NCBI GenBank assembly: GCA_019240115.1
Contig: JAFAYV010000052.1
Coordinates: forward strand, 1 to 64,000
DNA from: Solirubrobacterales bacterium
GTDB taxonomy: Bacteria > Actinomycetota > Thermoleophilia > Solirubrobacterales > Solirubrobacteraceae
Reading direction: 5' to 3'
DNA: 64,000 nucleotides
Shown: positions 51,579 to 59,849 of the stretch, one piece after another
Layout: each line of letters begins with the position of its first letter
Numbering within the stretch: the stretch's first letter is position 1
Translations under genes and position numbers: made by a program
Notes under the pieces: generated by a model
Databases searched by the model: none
What the model saw: only the letters and a program-made list of their open reading frames with translations
What the model was told of the DNA's origin: nothing

Positions 51579-51629
51579 GCGGCGCACGCGGAGTCTCCGG
51601 CGGCGCCGCGACCCCAGCCGCGGCGAGCC

Positions 51630-51923
51630 TCAGTGAGCGCGGGCGCTCGGGTGAACCGTGACCCGCCGCACGCGGCGATGCACGTGTACGCTGCCGTCGG
51701 CGGTGGCCAGCGGCCCCCGCGACGACGACGCGCGGACGCACGGATGCACGGTGACGCGGCGGACGCCGTGCTGGGCATGCACGCTGCCGTTGGCGGTCGC
51801 CAGCGGACCGGGACGATGATGCCGCGCCGCCGCCGAGGCCGTCGCCGCCAGCGCCAGCGCCAGCGCCGCCACCACGGCCGCGACGAGCAGAGCGGCCGGG
51901 CGGAGATCACGCGTCAGGTTCAT
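51630..51923 (-). CDS. Small secreted protein with internal 26-residue duplication
   Basis: 97 residues; family not recognised. A signal peptide (residues about 1-32, LLVAAVVAALALALAATASAAA) is followed by two copies of GPLATA[N/D]GSVH..VRRVTVHP. The mature part is small, basic and His-rich. It lies 65 bp downstream of... the murE start side on the same strand, i.e. just upstream of murE. Start chosen at the ATG opening the signal peptide; the frame continues upstream. Confidence 0.6.
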   Translation of the reverse strand: MNLTRDLRPAALLVAAVVAALALALAATASAAARHHRPGPLATANGSVHAQHGVRRVTVHPCVRASSSRGPLATADGSVHVHRRVRRVTVHPSARAH

Positions 51924-52227
51924 GCCCAACCCATCGGACCTGGACACCTCCTGGCCGAGCCCGTCCACGCTGTCTGGACGGATGTATGGCCGCCGAGCTG
52001 CCGCCCTTCGCGGCTGGGGGAAAATGCGGTTACTCATTCCATGTGATTTGGCGCCCTCGACAAGGCCAGGCTGATCCGGACGGCGAGGGCGGCATTCCGG
52101 CCACTCCTGGCGATCAGTCCGCCCCCCGATCCGGATTGGGCTGGCAGACGATCGGTGTGGGGAGGGAGCCGACGGCGGCCGGCGGGACGGGCCGTCGGCA
52201 GAAGCGCTCGGCCGGCGCCTGAACACG
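51924..52227. other. Intergenic region between the small secreted gene and gmhA
   Basis: About 300 bp between divergent genes. One perfect 7-bp hairpin CCGTCCA/TGGACGG at 51961-51981 lies just upstream of the secreted-protein gene. Otherwise no gene or recognised motif; likely carries both promoters. Confidence 0.5.
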
Positions 52228-52233
52228 TACGCT
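52228..52233 (+). promoter_or_regulatory. Candidate leaderless -10 box (TACGCT) of the heptose operon
   Basis: TACGCT-N7-TTG before gmhA, same hexamer as in front of murE. Confidence 0.35.
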
Positions 52234-52240
52234 TGACGAC

Positions 52241-52849
52241 TTGACCGACAGCGAACACGCGCGAAGGTACTTCGACTCGGTGGCGCAGATAGCGCGCGCG
52301 ACCGATCTCGTCGGCATTGACGAGATGGCGCGCGGTTTGGCTGCGCTCCGAGCGCGCGGCGGGCGACTGTTCATCCTCGGCGTGGGTGGCGGCGCCGGCC
52401 ACGCGTCGCACGCCGTCAACGACTTTCGCAAGCTGTGCCGGATCGAGAGCTACGCCCCGACCGACAACGTCTCTGAGCTGACGGCCCGCACCAACGACGA
52501 GGGCTGGGACACGTCGTTCACCGAGTGGCTGGCGGTCTCCAGGCTGTCGGCCGACGATGGCCTGATGGTGTTCAGCGTCGGCGGCGGCTCGCGGGCTCAC
52601 AACGTCTCGGTGAACCTCGTCAACGCGATCGAGCTCGCCCGGGACCGGGGCGCGTCGGTCTATGGGGTTGTCGGCTCTCCCGACGGAACGCTGGCCCAGC
52701 TGGCCGACACCGCGATCGTCGTCCGTGCTCCCGGCGACCTCAAGACGCCGCTGGTGGAGGCGTTCCAGGCCGTCGTCTGGCATGCGCTCGTCTCCCATCC
52801 GGACCTCGCTGTGCAGCCGGGCCATTGGGAGTCGCTTGGCACCGCGTGA
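52241..52849 (+). CDS. gmhA: Sedoheptulose-7-phosphate isomerase (SIS domain)
   Basis: 202 residues from TTG 52241. SIS-domain protein with FILGVGGGAGHASHAVNDFRKLCRIES, PTDNVSELTARTNDEGWDTSF and VFSVGGGSRAHNVS, matching GmhA, which converts sedoheptulose 7-phosphate to D-glycero-D-manno-heptose 7-phosphate. First gene of a plus-strand heptose cluster. Other SIS isomerases are possible, but the next genes support this role. Confidence 0.87.
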   Translation: MTDSEHARRYFDSVAQIARATDLVGIDEMARGLAALRARGGRLFILGVGGGAGHASHAVNDFRKLCRIESYAPTDNVSELTARTNDEGWDTSFTEWLAVSRLSADDGLMVFSVGGGSRAHNVSVNLVNAIELARDRGASVYGVVGSPDGTLAQLADTAIVVRAPGDLKTPLVEAFQAVVWHALVSHPDLAVQPGHWESLGTA

Positions 52850-53429
52850 GCGCGCCGTCTTCGTCGATCGCGACGGCGTGATCAACGAGCTGGTCGTGGA
52901 TCGCACCAGCGGCCTGTGCGAGTCGCCGCTCGCCGTGGAGGACGTGAGGCTGATCGCCGGCGCCGCCGACGCGCTGCGGCGTTTGTCGCAGGCGGGCTGG
53001 CGGCTGATCGGCGTCTCCAATCAGCCGGCGGCAGCGAAGGGAACCGTGGCTGCCTGCGCCATCGACGCGGTCCAGGAGCGGGTGATGGCGCTGTGCAGCC
53101 AAGCAGGGGTGCGGTTCGATGACTTTCGCCTGTGCCTCCACCATCCCCACGGCGTCGTTGCCGAGCTCACCGGAGAATGCGACTGCCGCAAGCCGGCCCC
53201 TGGCATGCTGCTGAGCGCGGCCGAGGCGCTCTCCGTCAACCTACCGGCGTCGTGGATGGTCGGCGACACCGACGCCGACGTCATGGCGGGCCGGGTGGCG
53301 GGCTGCCGGACGATCCTGGTGGCGCAGCCGGGCAGCGTCCACAAGCGCTCCGGGACCCCGGTGCCGGATGCCGCCGCCTGCGACCTGCCCGCCGCCGCCC
53401 GCCTCATCCTCTCTGCCCCGAAGGAGTAG
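52836..53429 (+). CDS. gmhB: D-glycero-D-manno-heptose 1,7-bisphosphate 7-phosphatase (HAD, GmhB-like)
   Basis: 197 residues from TTG 52836, with GGGAG 4 nt before it; overlaps gmhA by 14 bp. HAD nucleophile motif FVDRDGVINE, VSNQPAAAKG (motif II), the zinc-loop CLHHPHG..GECDCRKPAPGML and GDTDADVMAGRVAGC (motif IV) match GmhB. Removes the C7 phosphate of heptose bisphosphate. Histidinol-phosphatase is the related alternative. Confidence 0.88.
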   Translation: MAPRERAVFVDRDGVINELVVDRTSGLCESPLAVEDVRLIAGAADALRRLSQAGWRLIGVSNQPAAAKGTVAACAIDAVQERVMALCSQAGVRFDDFRLCLHHPHGVVAELTGECDCRKPAPGMLLSAAEALSVNLPASWMVGDTDADVMAGRVAGCRTILVAQPGSVHKRSGTPVPDAAACDLPAAARLILSAPKE

Positions 53430-53439
53430 ATTCACGCCC

Positions 53440-54150
53440 GTGCTGGAGGACCTGAACGTCAAGATATTCGCGGACGGCGCCGATCTCGACGTGATCCTGG
53501 CCCTCGCCGCCGACGGCCGAATCACGGGGTTCACGACGAACCCGACGCTGATGTGGAAGGCAGGGTTGACCGATTACGAGGAGTTCGCCAAGCGCCTCCT
53601 GGAGCGGATCACGACTCACCCGATCTCGTTTGAGGTGTTCGCCGACGACGTCGCCGAGATGCGCCGTCAAGCGACGATGATCGCCGGCTGGGGGGACAAC
53701 GTCTACGTCAAGATGCCCGTATCCACCACCGCCGGAGTGTCGACAGCACCCTTGGTGCGCGAGCTGTCGGAGAGCGGGGTCAAGGTCAACATCACCGCGG
53801 TGTTCACCACCGCGCAGGTGGAGCTGATCACCGAGGCCGTCAAGGACGGCGCGCCATCGTATATCTCCGTGTTCGCGGGACGGATCGCCGACGCCGGAAT
53901 CGATCCGGTCCCGTTGATGGCCCGGGCCGTTGATGTCATGGTTGCCGCCCCGCGCTCGGAGCTGATCTGGGCTTCGCCGCGCGAGGTCCTCAACGTGGTG
54001 CAGGCTGATCAAGTCGGATGCCACATCATCACCGTGACCAACGACCTGCTGAACAAGCTCGATCTGCTGGGCAAGGACCTGCTCCAGTACTCGCTGGAGA
54101 CGGTGCGGATGTTCCGCCGCGACGCTCTCGCCGCGGGCTTCACGGTCTAG
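53440..54150 (+). CDS. Transaldolase-family protein in heptose operon
   Basis: 236 residues from GTG 53440; AAGGAG lies 13 nt upstream. KIFADGADLDVI, GFTTNPTLMWKAG, the Schiff-base lysine in VYVKMPVST (K91), NITAVFTTAQVEL and SVFAGRIADAG are transaldolase features; length fits the short TalB/TalC/FSA group. It may supply sedoheptulose 7-phosphate to GmhA or act as a specialised aldolase. Placement within the heptose genes is unusual. Confidence 0.85.
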   Translation: MLEDLNVKIFADGADLDVILALAADGRITGFTTNPTLMWKAGLTDYEEFAKRLLERITTHPISFEVFADDVAEMRRQATMIAGWGDNVYVKMPVSTTAGVSTAPLVRELSESGVKVNITAVFTTAQVELITEAVKDGAPSYISVFAGRIADAGIDPVPLMARAVDVMVAAPRSELIWASPREVLNVVQADQVGCHIITVTNDLLNKLDLLGKDLLQYSLETVRMFRRDALAAGFTV

Positions 54151-54216
54151 CCATGAGAAGTGGCCCACGAGCACCGGCGTGGCCGGCTGGCGTGGCCTTC
54201 TCGTGAGGGGAGCGCG

Positions 54217-55203
54217 ATGAGCGTCATCTACAGCCAGGCACCGCTGCGCATCTCCCTGGGCGGTGGTGGGACCGACCTGCCGTCCTACTACTCCGAGCAT
54301 GGCGGGTTCCTCGTCGCCGGAGCGATCGACAAGTACGTGTACATGCTCGTGCACACCGTCTTTCAGCGGCGCTACCTGATGAAGTACTCCCAGACCGAGG
54401 ACGTGGAGGAGATCTCGCAGATCCGCCACCCGATCCTCCGGGAGACGCTCAAGCGTCATTGGCGCGGGAGCCCGTTGGAGATCGCGTCCGTCGCCGACGT
54501 GCCCGCGGGGACCGGGATGGGATCCTCGGGGGCGTTCACGGTGGCGCTGCTCAAGAGCTTGGCGCACGCCCGCCGCACCTCGATCACCCCGTCGGCGCTG
54601 GCCGAATCCTCCTCGGCGATCGAGATCGACGTGCTCAACGAGCCGTGCGGGAAGCAGGACCCCTACGTCGCCGCGCACGGCGGGATCTGCGCCTACACGT
54701 TCGCGCGCGACGGGGCCGTCGACGTCGAGCCCCTGGAGCTCGACTCCCAGACGCTGCGCGCGCTGCGCGAGCAGCTGCTCCTGTTCTACACCGGGGAGGC
54801 GCGCAATGCCGCGGCCGTACTCGCCGACCAGGACCAGCGCACGAAGACCGGCGACGACGAGATGGTCGAGAACATGCACCGCACCAAGGAGATGGGCCAT
54901 CAGGCCCGGAAGCTGTTGCTCGCCGGCGACCTGTTCGCCTACGCCGAGCTGATGCACGAGCACTGGCTCAACAAGCGGCGACGTTCTCCGGGCATGGCCA
55001 CCGATCGCATCGACGAGCTGTACACCCTGGCGCGTCGCAGCGGGGTGATCGGGGGCAAGCTGGTGGGCGCCGGAGGGGGCGGATTCCTGCTCGTCTACGC
55101 GCGCCATCCCGCCGACACCCGCCAGGCGATGGCGGCCGCCGGCGCGGTCGAGCTCCCGTTCGACTTCGAGTTCGTCGGCGCGCAGTCCAGCGAATATGCG
55201 TGA
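54217..55203 (+). CDS. hddA: D-glycero-alpha-D-manno-heptose 7-phosphate 1-kinase (GHMP kinase)
   Basis: 328 residues from ATG 54217, with strong SD GAGGGGAG 4 nt upstream; an open frame starts earlier but without SD. APLRISLGGGGTDLPSYYSEHGG and the ATP loop VPAGTGMGSSGAFTVALL are typical of HddA and sugar 1-kinases; KLVGAGGGGFLLVYA is GHMP motif 3. Forms the 1,7-bisphosphate substrate for GmhB in the GDP-heptose branch. Confidence 0.9.
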   Translation: MSVIYSQAPLRISLGGGGTDLPSYYSEHGGFLVAGAIDKYVYMLVHTVFQRRYLMKYSQTEDVEEISQIRHPILRETLKRHWRGSPLEIASVADVPAGTGMGSSGAFTVALLKSLAHARRTSITPSALAESSSAIEIDVLNEPCGKQDPYVAAHGGICAYTFARDGAVDVEPLELDSQTLRALREQLLLFYTGEARNAAAVLADQDQRTKTGDDEMVENMHRTKEMGHQARKLLLAGDLFAYAELMHEHWLNKRRRSPGMATDRIDELYTLARRSGVIGGKLVGAGGGGFLLVYARHPADTRQAMAAAGAVELPFDFEFVGAQSSEYA

Positions 55204-55205
55204 GG

Positions 55206-55910
55206 ATGACCCAGCCGCTGCCGCCGATCTGCATCCTCGCCGGGGGCCTGGGGACCCGGCTGGGAGCCAGGGTGCGCGAGACTCCCAAGCCGCTGCTCGA
55301 CGTCGCCGGCGAGCCGTTCCTCATCCATCAGCTCAGGTTGCTCGCCCGCCACGGAGCGCGCGAGGCCGTCGTCAGCGTCGGCTACCTCGGTGAGCTGATC
55401 GAACAGCGGATCGGCCCCGAGCGGTTCGGGGTGTCGCTGCGCTACAGCTACGACGGCCCAACCGCGCTGGGGACGCTCGGGGCGATTCGGAAGGCCTCTC
55501 CATGGCTGGGTCAGCGCTTCCTCGTGCTCTACGGAGACACCTACTTGCGGATCGACTACGCCGACGCGTGCCGTGCCTGGTCTGCCAGCGAGCTGCCGGC
55601 GATGATGACCGTGTTGCGTAACCACGATCGCTGGGACGCCTCCAACGCATCCTTTGACGGTCGGCGGGTCACGCGCTACGACAAGCGAACGCCGGATCCG
55701 GCGATGCACTGGATCGACTACGGTTTGGGCGGACTGACCGCAGGCGCACTCGACGCGGTGGCCGTCCACGTCACCGAGCTGGCTGACCTGTACCACGAGT
55801 TGTCGCGGCGCAGCTTCCTGTTCGGGTACTGCGCCACGGAGCGCTTCTATGAGATCGGAACCCCGGAGTCGTTAGCCGAGGCGGCGGATTTTCTTGCCGC
55901 CGGTGGGTAG
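55206..55910 (+). CDS. hddC: Sugar-1-phosphate nucleotidyltransferase (heptose 1-phosphate guanylyltransferase, HddC-like)
   Basis: 234 residues from ATG 55206; a GTG at 55200 overlapping the hddA stop (GTGA) is an alternative. ILAGGLGTRLG..TPKPLLDVAGEPFL is the nucleotidyl-transfer signature; LYGDTYLRIDY the metal Asp; IDYGLGGLTAGAL follows. In this cluster it most likely makes GDP-D-glycero-alpha-D-manno-heptose; base specificity cannot be read from sequence. Confidence 0.85.
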   Translation: MTQPLPPICILAGGLGTRLGARVRETPKPLLDVAGEPFLIHQLRLLARHGAREAVVSVGYLGELIEQRIGPERFGVSLRYSYDGPTALGTLGAIRKASPWLGQRFLVLYGDTYLRIDYADACRAWSASELPAMMTVLRNHDRWDASNASFDGRRVTRYDKRTPDPAMHWIDYGLGGLTAGALDAVAVHVTELADLYHELSRRSFLFGYCATERFYEIGTPESLAEAADFLAAGG

Positions 55911-55948
55911 GCGGCCTCGCGATCGAAAGCTCCCCTGGAGGCGATCGC

Positions 55949-56256
55949 CTACGCGGCGGGCGAGATGACGAGGAGGCCGGGAACGCGCTGAAGGTCGTCG
56001 GCGTTTCCGGTTGCGACGGCGAACCCGTGGGCTATCGCCGTGGCCGCGATCCACAGATCGTGAGCGCCGATCAGCTGTCCCCGATCGACGAGGTGGGCCC
56101 AGAGGTCGGCGTGAGCGCGGGCCACTCGATGAGTGATCGGGATCGATGGCAAGCCCGCGAGCAGGTGCTCGACGAACGCGCCGCGGCGAGCCCGGCGAGC
56201 GCCCGTCGCGCGCGGTGGACGCCGTGCAGAAGCTCGCTGATAAATCGGATAGCTGG
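55949..56256 (-). pseudogene. PIN-domain (VapC-type) toxin remnant, frameshifted
   Basis: The C-terminal half of a PIN ribonuclease reads FVEHLLAGLPSIPITHRVARAHADLWAHL..IGAHDLWIAATAIAHGFAVAT (acidic residues of the active site present). The preceding helix ISELLHGVHRA occurs at about 56221-56250 in a different frame, so one indel separates them. No N-terminal strand with the first catalytic Asp and no antitoxin were found. A decayed toxin-antitoxin fragment between two glycan gene groups. Confidence 0.65.
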
Positions 56257-56396
56257 CCGGCTGCGGCATCGTGCGCGCGGTTGATCATCTGGCGTCGGGG
56301 CGGGGGGTGGAGATGCTCGGTCGCGGCGGCTCGGCGGTCGCTGGCGCGGTCGAGATCGCCGGGCTGCTCGCGCTTGAGCCTCGTCGGGTCAGGCGT

Positions 56397-59279
56397 TCAT
56401 CTGATGAGGCGGACCGCGCCGATCTGCTGCCCGGGCACCGCCGTCAGGAACAGGCGACTCGAATCAAAGCCGTCCCACTGCTGGCAGCTGGAGACAGGGA
56501 TGATGTAGCGCGGAGGGGAGCGCTCGATGGTCTGGAAGGTGATCAGGCGCCCCGGCTGGCTCAGCCCCGAGCGGTCGGAGAGGTCGAAGGCTCCCGGGTG
56601 CAAGCCGCTGGACCGCGCGGCATCGACCTCCAGCCAACGGTAGTCCCTCCACGCCGTCCCGGCCGGGGGCTGAATCTGAAGCGAGGAGCTCTGCGTATCA
56701 ACATGCCTTTCCGCCGTCGTGCGCACGGAGACCGTCTGGGCGCCGGGGCGGGGCTCTGCGGGTCCCTCGAGAAAGGTCGGGGCGTCGCCCCAGATGCAGG
56801 CCTGGCCACGGAACGGCACTCCGGTCGTTGCCGGCTGCTGATCAAGGTGCAGATGAAGACGTGCGACGGGCCGAGCGCCGGGCAAGGAGTAGATCGTGCG
56901 ACCGTGGCTTTCGAGCAACGGCCGGTAATGATCCAGGATCCATCTGCTCACCAGGTAGAGGAAGACCGGCGCCGGCGTGCCATCTATGGACGGGGCGCCG
57001 TACATCTTGGCGTCGGTGTCGTCGAAGACGATCAGCTTCGGCGGCGCGCGGCGGAGCTGGGCAAGGAGGTTGCGCTGCAGCTCAGCTGTGTCAGTGAGAC
57101 CGACCGGGGCATACCAGCGTGAGCTTGGATCGTGGCCGAGGAAGTAGTAGAACAGGGCCGGCTCGTTGGTGATGTCCAGCAACCGGCCGTGGGGCCCCTC
57201 GTAGGCGTTGACGATCCGCTGCAGATCGTCCACCGCAGGACCGTCGACATCACTGGTGTACCCGACTCGCGCAAACGCCGGTGGCGCCGATACCTTTGGG
57301 CGGTACGCCGCCGGCGCGCCGTCCATCACCTTGTGCAATGGCCCCCAGAAGGCGACCACGAACAAGATCAAGGCTGCGATGCCAAGCGGGTGGGCCGTCA
57401 CCGAGCCGACCACCCGTTCTGAGAGTCGGCTGCGGATCCAGCGCTCGATCGCACTGATCACGCGGTAGACGATGTAGACGATCAGCGGCGTCGCCACGAT
57501 GAACGGCTGATCGGCGTGTGGAGGGTCCATCCGGGCCAGGAACTTCGAGTAGTAGATGAGCAGAAGGAGCGCCGCTGCGCCCATCGCCCAGTCCGCGGCA
57601 AGCAACGAACGCCGCAGTCGCAGTCGAGCCACCGCGTACGCGAAGGAGATGAGTAGCGCCGCGACCGGCGCCAGCGCCATGAACTCAAACCTCGCTTGCG
57701 AGGAGTTGTACGACGCGGGCGGGATCGCCTCAGCGAAATGGCCCCCGATGAGACCAAGGCTTACCGAGAGGAAATCGCCCAGCGCCCCCCGGCTCGCCAT
57801 GTAGATCGCGAAGACGCCTGCGGCGGCGACAGCTCCCACAGTCGCCCAGATCGTCCGTCGAAACGCCTGCGCCAGCGGAGCGCCCGGCGACCACCAATAC
57901 CACTCGTAAGCAGCGACGACGACGGCTACGGCGAGCACCGCTGGCGCCAGTTCCAACGTAACGATCGCCTGCGCGACCACCAGAAAGCCAAGGCCGACCG
58001 CCCGCACCCGAGTCGGGCGCTTCAGCGTCGCCGCGAGAAGCAGCAGGATCAACCACCAGGACATGAAACGGGGGTCGGGGGTCACCCCGATCCAGCTGCC
58101 CACGAAGATCAGCGCCCCGATCAGGAGCAGCGGCCAGCTCCGTCCCACGAGGTAGGCGAGCAGCCAGTACGTCGCCACCACGGCGAGTGGGTTCAAGATG
58201 ACGCCGGCGCCCGCGTAGGCGCCCCAGTAGCTGTCGCCGAACACGGCCCAGCCGACGGCGGTCGGAGCCACGTCACCGAGCAATCCGTGCGTCAATACGA
58301 CGCCGCTCCAGGGCAGCCAGCCGTGCCCCACGAGCATCGTCTCGGCAACCCACTGCCCCTGCTCGAACAGGCCGAGCTGTCCCATCTGTCCCAGGTCACC
58401 TGGAAGATGTGCATACAGGACGAACAGCGCAGCCGAAACAGCGACCAGCACGACCGCGCGTCTCTCGATCACTCTGGCCCCGCCGGCACCCGACCGGCGC
58501 AGCGACACGAGAATCCAGGCCAACAGTGCTGCGGTGAGCGGCAGCCCGAGCCACGTCGGGAACCACGGGTAATGCCGCACGGCGTGGTCCGAGCGGATGC
58601 GCACCTCGGTGTGCGCCGAGACGAGTATCAGTCCGGCAACCGTCAGCGACGTTCCCAGAGCGTTGATCGTGGCAAGCCACGCCTCCCCATGCGTCTGCCC
58701 GGGCATGAGCCACCGCAAGGCAGTCGCCCCGAGGCCGGCCACCAGGAGATAGCCAATCGCGACGAGCGCAACGCTCAGCCACAGACGGTCGAAGGCGACG
58801 CCGACCTCGAATCCGAGGACGGCTCCGACGAACGCGACGCGCGCGCCCAGGCCGAAGCGGTCATTGATCGGCACCGATGACTCTGGGTGAAGCGACGGCT
58901 GCGCTTCACCCAAATCCACAACTGGGCGCAGGCGCCCGCGTGACGGCGGCCTCGCCAGCCCCACCCGAGGTCCGATCCGCGTCAGGCCGAGAAAGATCAA
59001 CAGGGCAAGCAGCGGGAACAGGACGACCGTCAGGTAGTACGCGTCGACGTAGTTGTTCGGATTGAAGTCGGCGAAGATCGGATAGCCGATCGCGTCCGAC
59101 TTGGCGGTCAGCGGCCCCCAGCGCGCGACGATGGCGGCTGCCGTGACGGCCCCGGCGACGAGAACCGCGAGGCCGACTCGGATGACCGCGCTGCGCCGGA
59201 GTGCGGGAGAGCTGCGCTGGCGGGCAGCGGCCGGCCGTGGGTTTCTCTGGACGACCGACCCCTTGGCGGTTGTGGTCAT
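56397..59279 (-). CDS. Very large polytopic membrane protein with extracytoplasmic C-terminal domain
   Basis: 960 residues from ATG 59279; family not recognised. About 15 membrane helices occupy residues 30-660, the first outer loop containing DAIGYPIFADFNPNNYVDAYYL. Later outer loops have QGQWVAETMLVGHGWLPWSG, GWAVFGDSYWGAYAG and the conserved-looking ARMDPPHADQPF. A soluble C-terminal region of about 280 residues follows (GRLLDITNEPALFYYFLG, VFLYLVSRWILDHYRPLLESHGRTIYSL). GT-C superfamily architecture is likely. 25 bp after gtrA; probably acts on the glycan made by the neighbouring genes. Confidence 0.65.
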   Translation of the reverse strand: MTTTAKGSVVQRNPRPAAARQRSSPALRRSAVIRVGLAVLVAGAVTAAAIVARWGPLTAKSDAIGYPIFADFNPNNYVDAYYLTVVLFPLLALLIFLGLTRIGPRVGLARPPSRGRLRPVVDLGEAQPSLHPESSVPINDRFGLGARVAFVGAVLGFEVGVAFDRLWLSVALVAIGYLLVAGLGATALRWLMPGQTHGEAWLATINALGTSLTVAGLILVSAHTEVRIRSDHAVRHYPWFPTWLGLPLTAALLAWILVSLRRSGAGGARVIERRAVVLVAVSAALFVLYAHLPGDLGQMGQLGLFEQGQWVAETMLVGHGWLPWSGVVLTHGLLGDVAPTAVGWAVFGDSYWGAYAGAGVILNPLAVVATYWLLAYLVGRSWPLLLIGALIFVGSWIGVTPDPRFMSWWLILLLLAATLKRPTRVRAVGLGFLVVAQAIVTLELAPAVLAVAVVVAAYEWYWWSPGAPLAQAFRRTIWATVGAVAAAGVFAIYMASRGALGDFLSVSLGLIGGHFAEAIPPASYNSSQARFEFMALAPVAALLISFAYAVARLRLRRSLLAADWAMGAAALLLLIYYSKFLARMDPPHADQPFIVATPLIVYIVYRVISAIERWIRSRLSERVVGSVTAHPLGIAALILFVVAFWGPLHKVMDGAPAAYRPKVSAPPAFARVGYTSDVDGPAVDDLQRIVNAYEGPHGRLLDITNEPALFYYFLGHDPSSRWYAPVGLTDTAELQRNLLAQLRRAPPKLIVFDDTDAKMYGAPSIDGTPAPVFLYLVSRWILDHYRPLLESHGRTIYSLPGARPVARLHLHLDQQPATTGVPFRGQACIWGDAPTFLEGPAEPRPGAQTVSVRTTAERHVDTQSSSLQIQPPAGTAWRDYRWLEVDAARSSGLHPGAFDLSDRSGLSQPGRLITFQTIERSPPRYIIPVSSCQQWDGFDSSRLFLTAVPGQQIGAVRLIR

Positions 59280-59304
59280 GCTCGGCGCATTCTGGCCAAG
59301 GCCA

Positions 59305-59832
59305 TTAGCCCTGGACCGGATCGGGCTCTCTCTGAGGTCCGTCGGCCGTCTGGCGGGCGCCGGCGTCCCGGCGAGCAGCATCGTGCTCGGCCGTCGCCTC
59401 GGCGATCACTCCCCCGTCCGGAGCAAAGACATGGCCCCGCAGGAGCAGGAAGAACGTGACGGACATCACGAGCGTCACGCCGACGAATATCACTCGCTCG
59501 GAGACGCCGAGAAGCCCTGGCAGGAACCCGGTGGCCAGCGCCGTGGTGGGGTACTGAATCGCGCCGAGCACGAGGTAGCGCCCGATCTGCTGGCGCGTCG
59601 ACAGCGCGAACTCGTCGACGTGGCGGAAGACGAAATGACGCTGTAGGTTGAAGTGCAGCGTGACCGCGAGGACGTAGGCGAGAGGGATCGCGACCTCGAT
59701 CGGGGCTCCGATCAGGCCGTTGAGCACGAGTGGCACCCCGAGGTAGACGGCGCCGACGATGGCGCCCGCAACGCCGTAGCGGACCAACGGCCCGGCGAGC
59801 GGGTGCTTCAGAAGCGCGCGAACCGATCGCAT
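59305..59832 (-). CDS. GtrA-family membrane protein
   Basis: 175 residues from ATG 59832 (a frame extends 10 codons further). Four membrane helices; VRYGVAGAIVGAVYLGVPLVL, LHFNLQRHFVFRH and RYLVLGAIQYPTTAL fit GtrA proteins, which help transfer lipid-linked sugars across the membrane with a GtrB-like GT2. The GT2 starts 17 bp away on the other strand. C-terminal 25 residues are hydrophilic. Confidence 0.88.
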   Translation of the reverse strand: MRSVRALLKHPLAGPLVRYGVAGAIVGAVYLGVPLVLNGLIGAPIEVAIPLAYVLAVTLHFNLQRHFVFRHVDEFALSTRQQIGRYLVLGAIQYPTTALATGFLPGLLGVSERVIFVGVTLVMSVTFFLLLRGHVFAPDGGVIAEATAEHDAARRDAGARQTADGPQREPDPVQG

Positions 59833-59849
59833 GCCAACATTCTGCCGTT

